From: Zestomonas insulae
GTDB taxonomy: Bacteria > Pseudomonadota > Gammaproteobacteria > Pseudomonadales > Pseudomonadaceae
Length of the DNA stretch: 64,000 nt
Direction of reading: 5' to 3'
NCBI RefSeq assembly: GCF_016901015.1
Contig: NZ_JAFEUP010000004.1
Coordinates: forward strand, 1-64,000
Of the stretch, positions 63,536 to 64,000 are shown piece by piece; within the stretch, counting starts at the first letter, position 1; every line of letters begins with the position of its first letter. The translations under genes and the position numbers were made by a program. A model generated the notes under the pieces. The model was not told the DNA's origin, made no database searches, and saw only the letters and a program-made list of their open reading frames with translations.

Positions 63536-63563
63536 TTGCGTCGAGGGGAAGGGGCTGTATATA
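63536..63563 (+). promoter_or_regulatory. Promoter of tRNA-Leu, with upstream palindrome
   Basis: TTGCGT (63536-63541), 16 bp, TATATA (63558-63563), GC-rich discriminator. An 8+8 bp palindrome (GTTCAGGC-AC-GCCTGAAC, 63516-63533) ends three bases before the -35 element. Confidence 0.7.
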
Positions 63564-63618
63564 GTCCTGCCCTCGTTCAGGGAGGCAACCTCCCGTCGAC
63601 GCGATTGATCGCGCTACC

Positions 63619-63705
63619 GCCCGAATGGCGAAATCGGTAGACGCAGGAGACTTAAAATCTCTCGTCCGCAAGGGCATGCCGGTTCGAGTCCGGCTTCGGG
63701 CACCA
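63619..63705 (+). tRNA. tRNA-Leu (anticodon UAA)
   Basis: An 87-nt class II tRNA. Acceptor GCCCGAA pairs with TTCGGGC, anticodon TAA lies in CTTAAAAT, the long variable arm is CGTCCGCAAGGGC type, and CCA is encoded. Confidence 0.97.
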
Positions 63706-63955
63706 TTAAAATCAAATACCTGCGGCACATTGCTAAGGTATTTTCGATAAAAGCAGCACCCTGCGTATCCCTTCTTCTCCTGCTGCAGATTGCTCTGAAC
63801 GTGGCCAAGAGCCAGCTGAGTCTGCTGCACACAGGAACTATCCTTTCCGAGTTTCCTCTAACCACGCAGCCTGCCAGTTGGCGGGCATTGTAAGGCGACT
63901 GCCGCCTGATTAGACTGCGCGGCACTTACGCACCCTCCTTATTGCAAGGACCCCC

Positions 63956-64000
63956 ATGATCAAGAAATGCCTGTTTCCCGCAGCTGGTTACGGAACCCGT
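63956..64000 (+). CDS. galU: UTP--glucose-1-phosphate uridylyltransferase (5' end only)
   Basis: The first 15 codons read MIKKCLFPAAGYGTR, the conserved N-terminus with the nucleotide-binding AAGxGTR loop of GalU. It makes UDP-glucose. AAGGA lies five bases before the ATG. The gene runs off the window edge, so only the start can be described. The 250 bp between tRNA-Leu and galU hold no other recognised gene. Confidence 0.9.
   Translation, partial: MIKKCLFPAAGYGTR

Overview
The window is a GC-rich chromosomal segment from a gammaproteobacterium, almost certainly a Pseudomonas. The evidence is the fused NuoCD in a 13-subunit complex I operon, the 531-residue isocitrate lyase, GacA with a TTG start, the BqsRS-like two-component operon and overall gene order. 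From memory, that order follows the P. aeruginosa segment running from bqsRS through nuo, aceA, purB, icd, clpA, ftsK, serS and tus to gacA/uvrC/pgsA. The species cannot be told from the sequence. Most of the window is conserved core genome.

Layout. 1-122: right end of an IS3-family element, abutting the stop codon of a patatin-like phospholipase. 1350-3975: two tandem PepSY proteins, a response regulator and a sensor kinase (BqsRS/CarRS type). 3979-8479: FMN reductase, a TlpQ-like chemoreceptor with a FliA-type promoter, and a YuiF-family permease. 8501-13297: a MarR regulator with palindromic upstream sites, followed by a tripartite OMF/EmrA/EmrB efflux operon. 13359-28257: the nuoA-N operon on the minus strand. 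28751-30799: an exported pectin-acetylesterase-like hydrolase converging on a membrane-anchored helical protein with lipase-foldase/PlcR architecture. 30938-32533: aceA behind a long leader. 33028-36061: the ribosomal oxygenase roxA with GNAT, PLD-like and secretin-N partners. 36120-39863: purB-hflD-mnmA-nudJ. 40180-41436: icd.

41500-54056 is a deeply conserved neighbourhood: cspD, clpS-clpA, infA, bpt, aat, trxB, ftsK, lolA, rarA, an inverted crcB and serS. It is followed by cysG, a glutathionyl-hydroquinone reductase, trpD2, tusDCBE, yccA, tRNA-Ser(UGA), gacA-uvrC-pgsA, tRNA-Gly, tRNA-Cys, tRNA-Leu and the first codons of galU.

How the genes work together. The two enzymes that compete for isocitrate (aceA, icd) both carry TGTAGT/ACTACA half-sites upstream, which suggests shared RpiR-family (RccR/HexR) control. 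The N-degron pathway is complete in one cluster: Aat and Bpt tag proteins, ClpS recognises them and ClpA unfolds them. tusDCBE and mnmA together make the 2-thiouridine of tRNA position 34. No CRISPR array, prophage or obviously transferred island is visible apart from the IS end. The most novel-looking candidate is the hydrolase plus putative foldase pair at 28751-30799.
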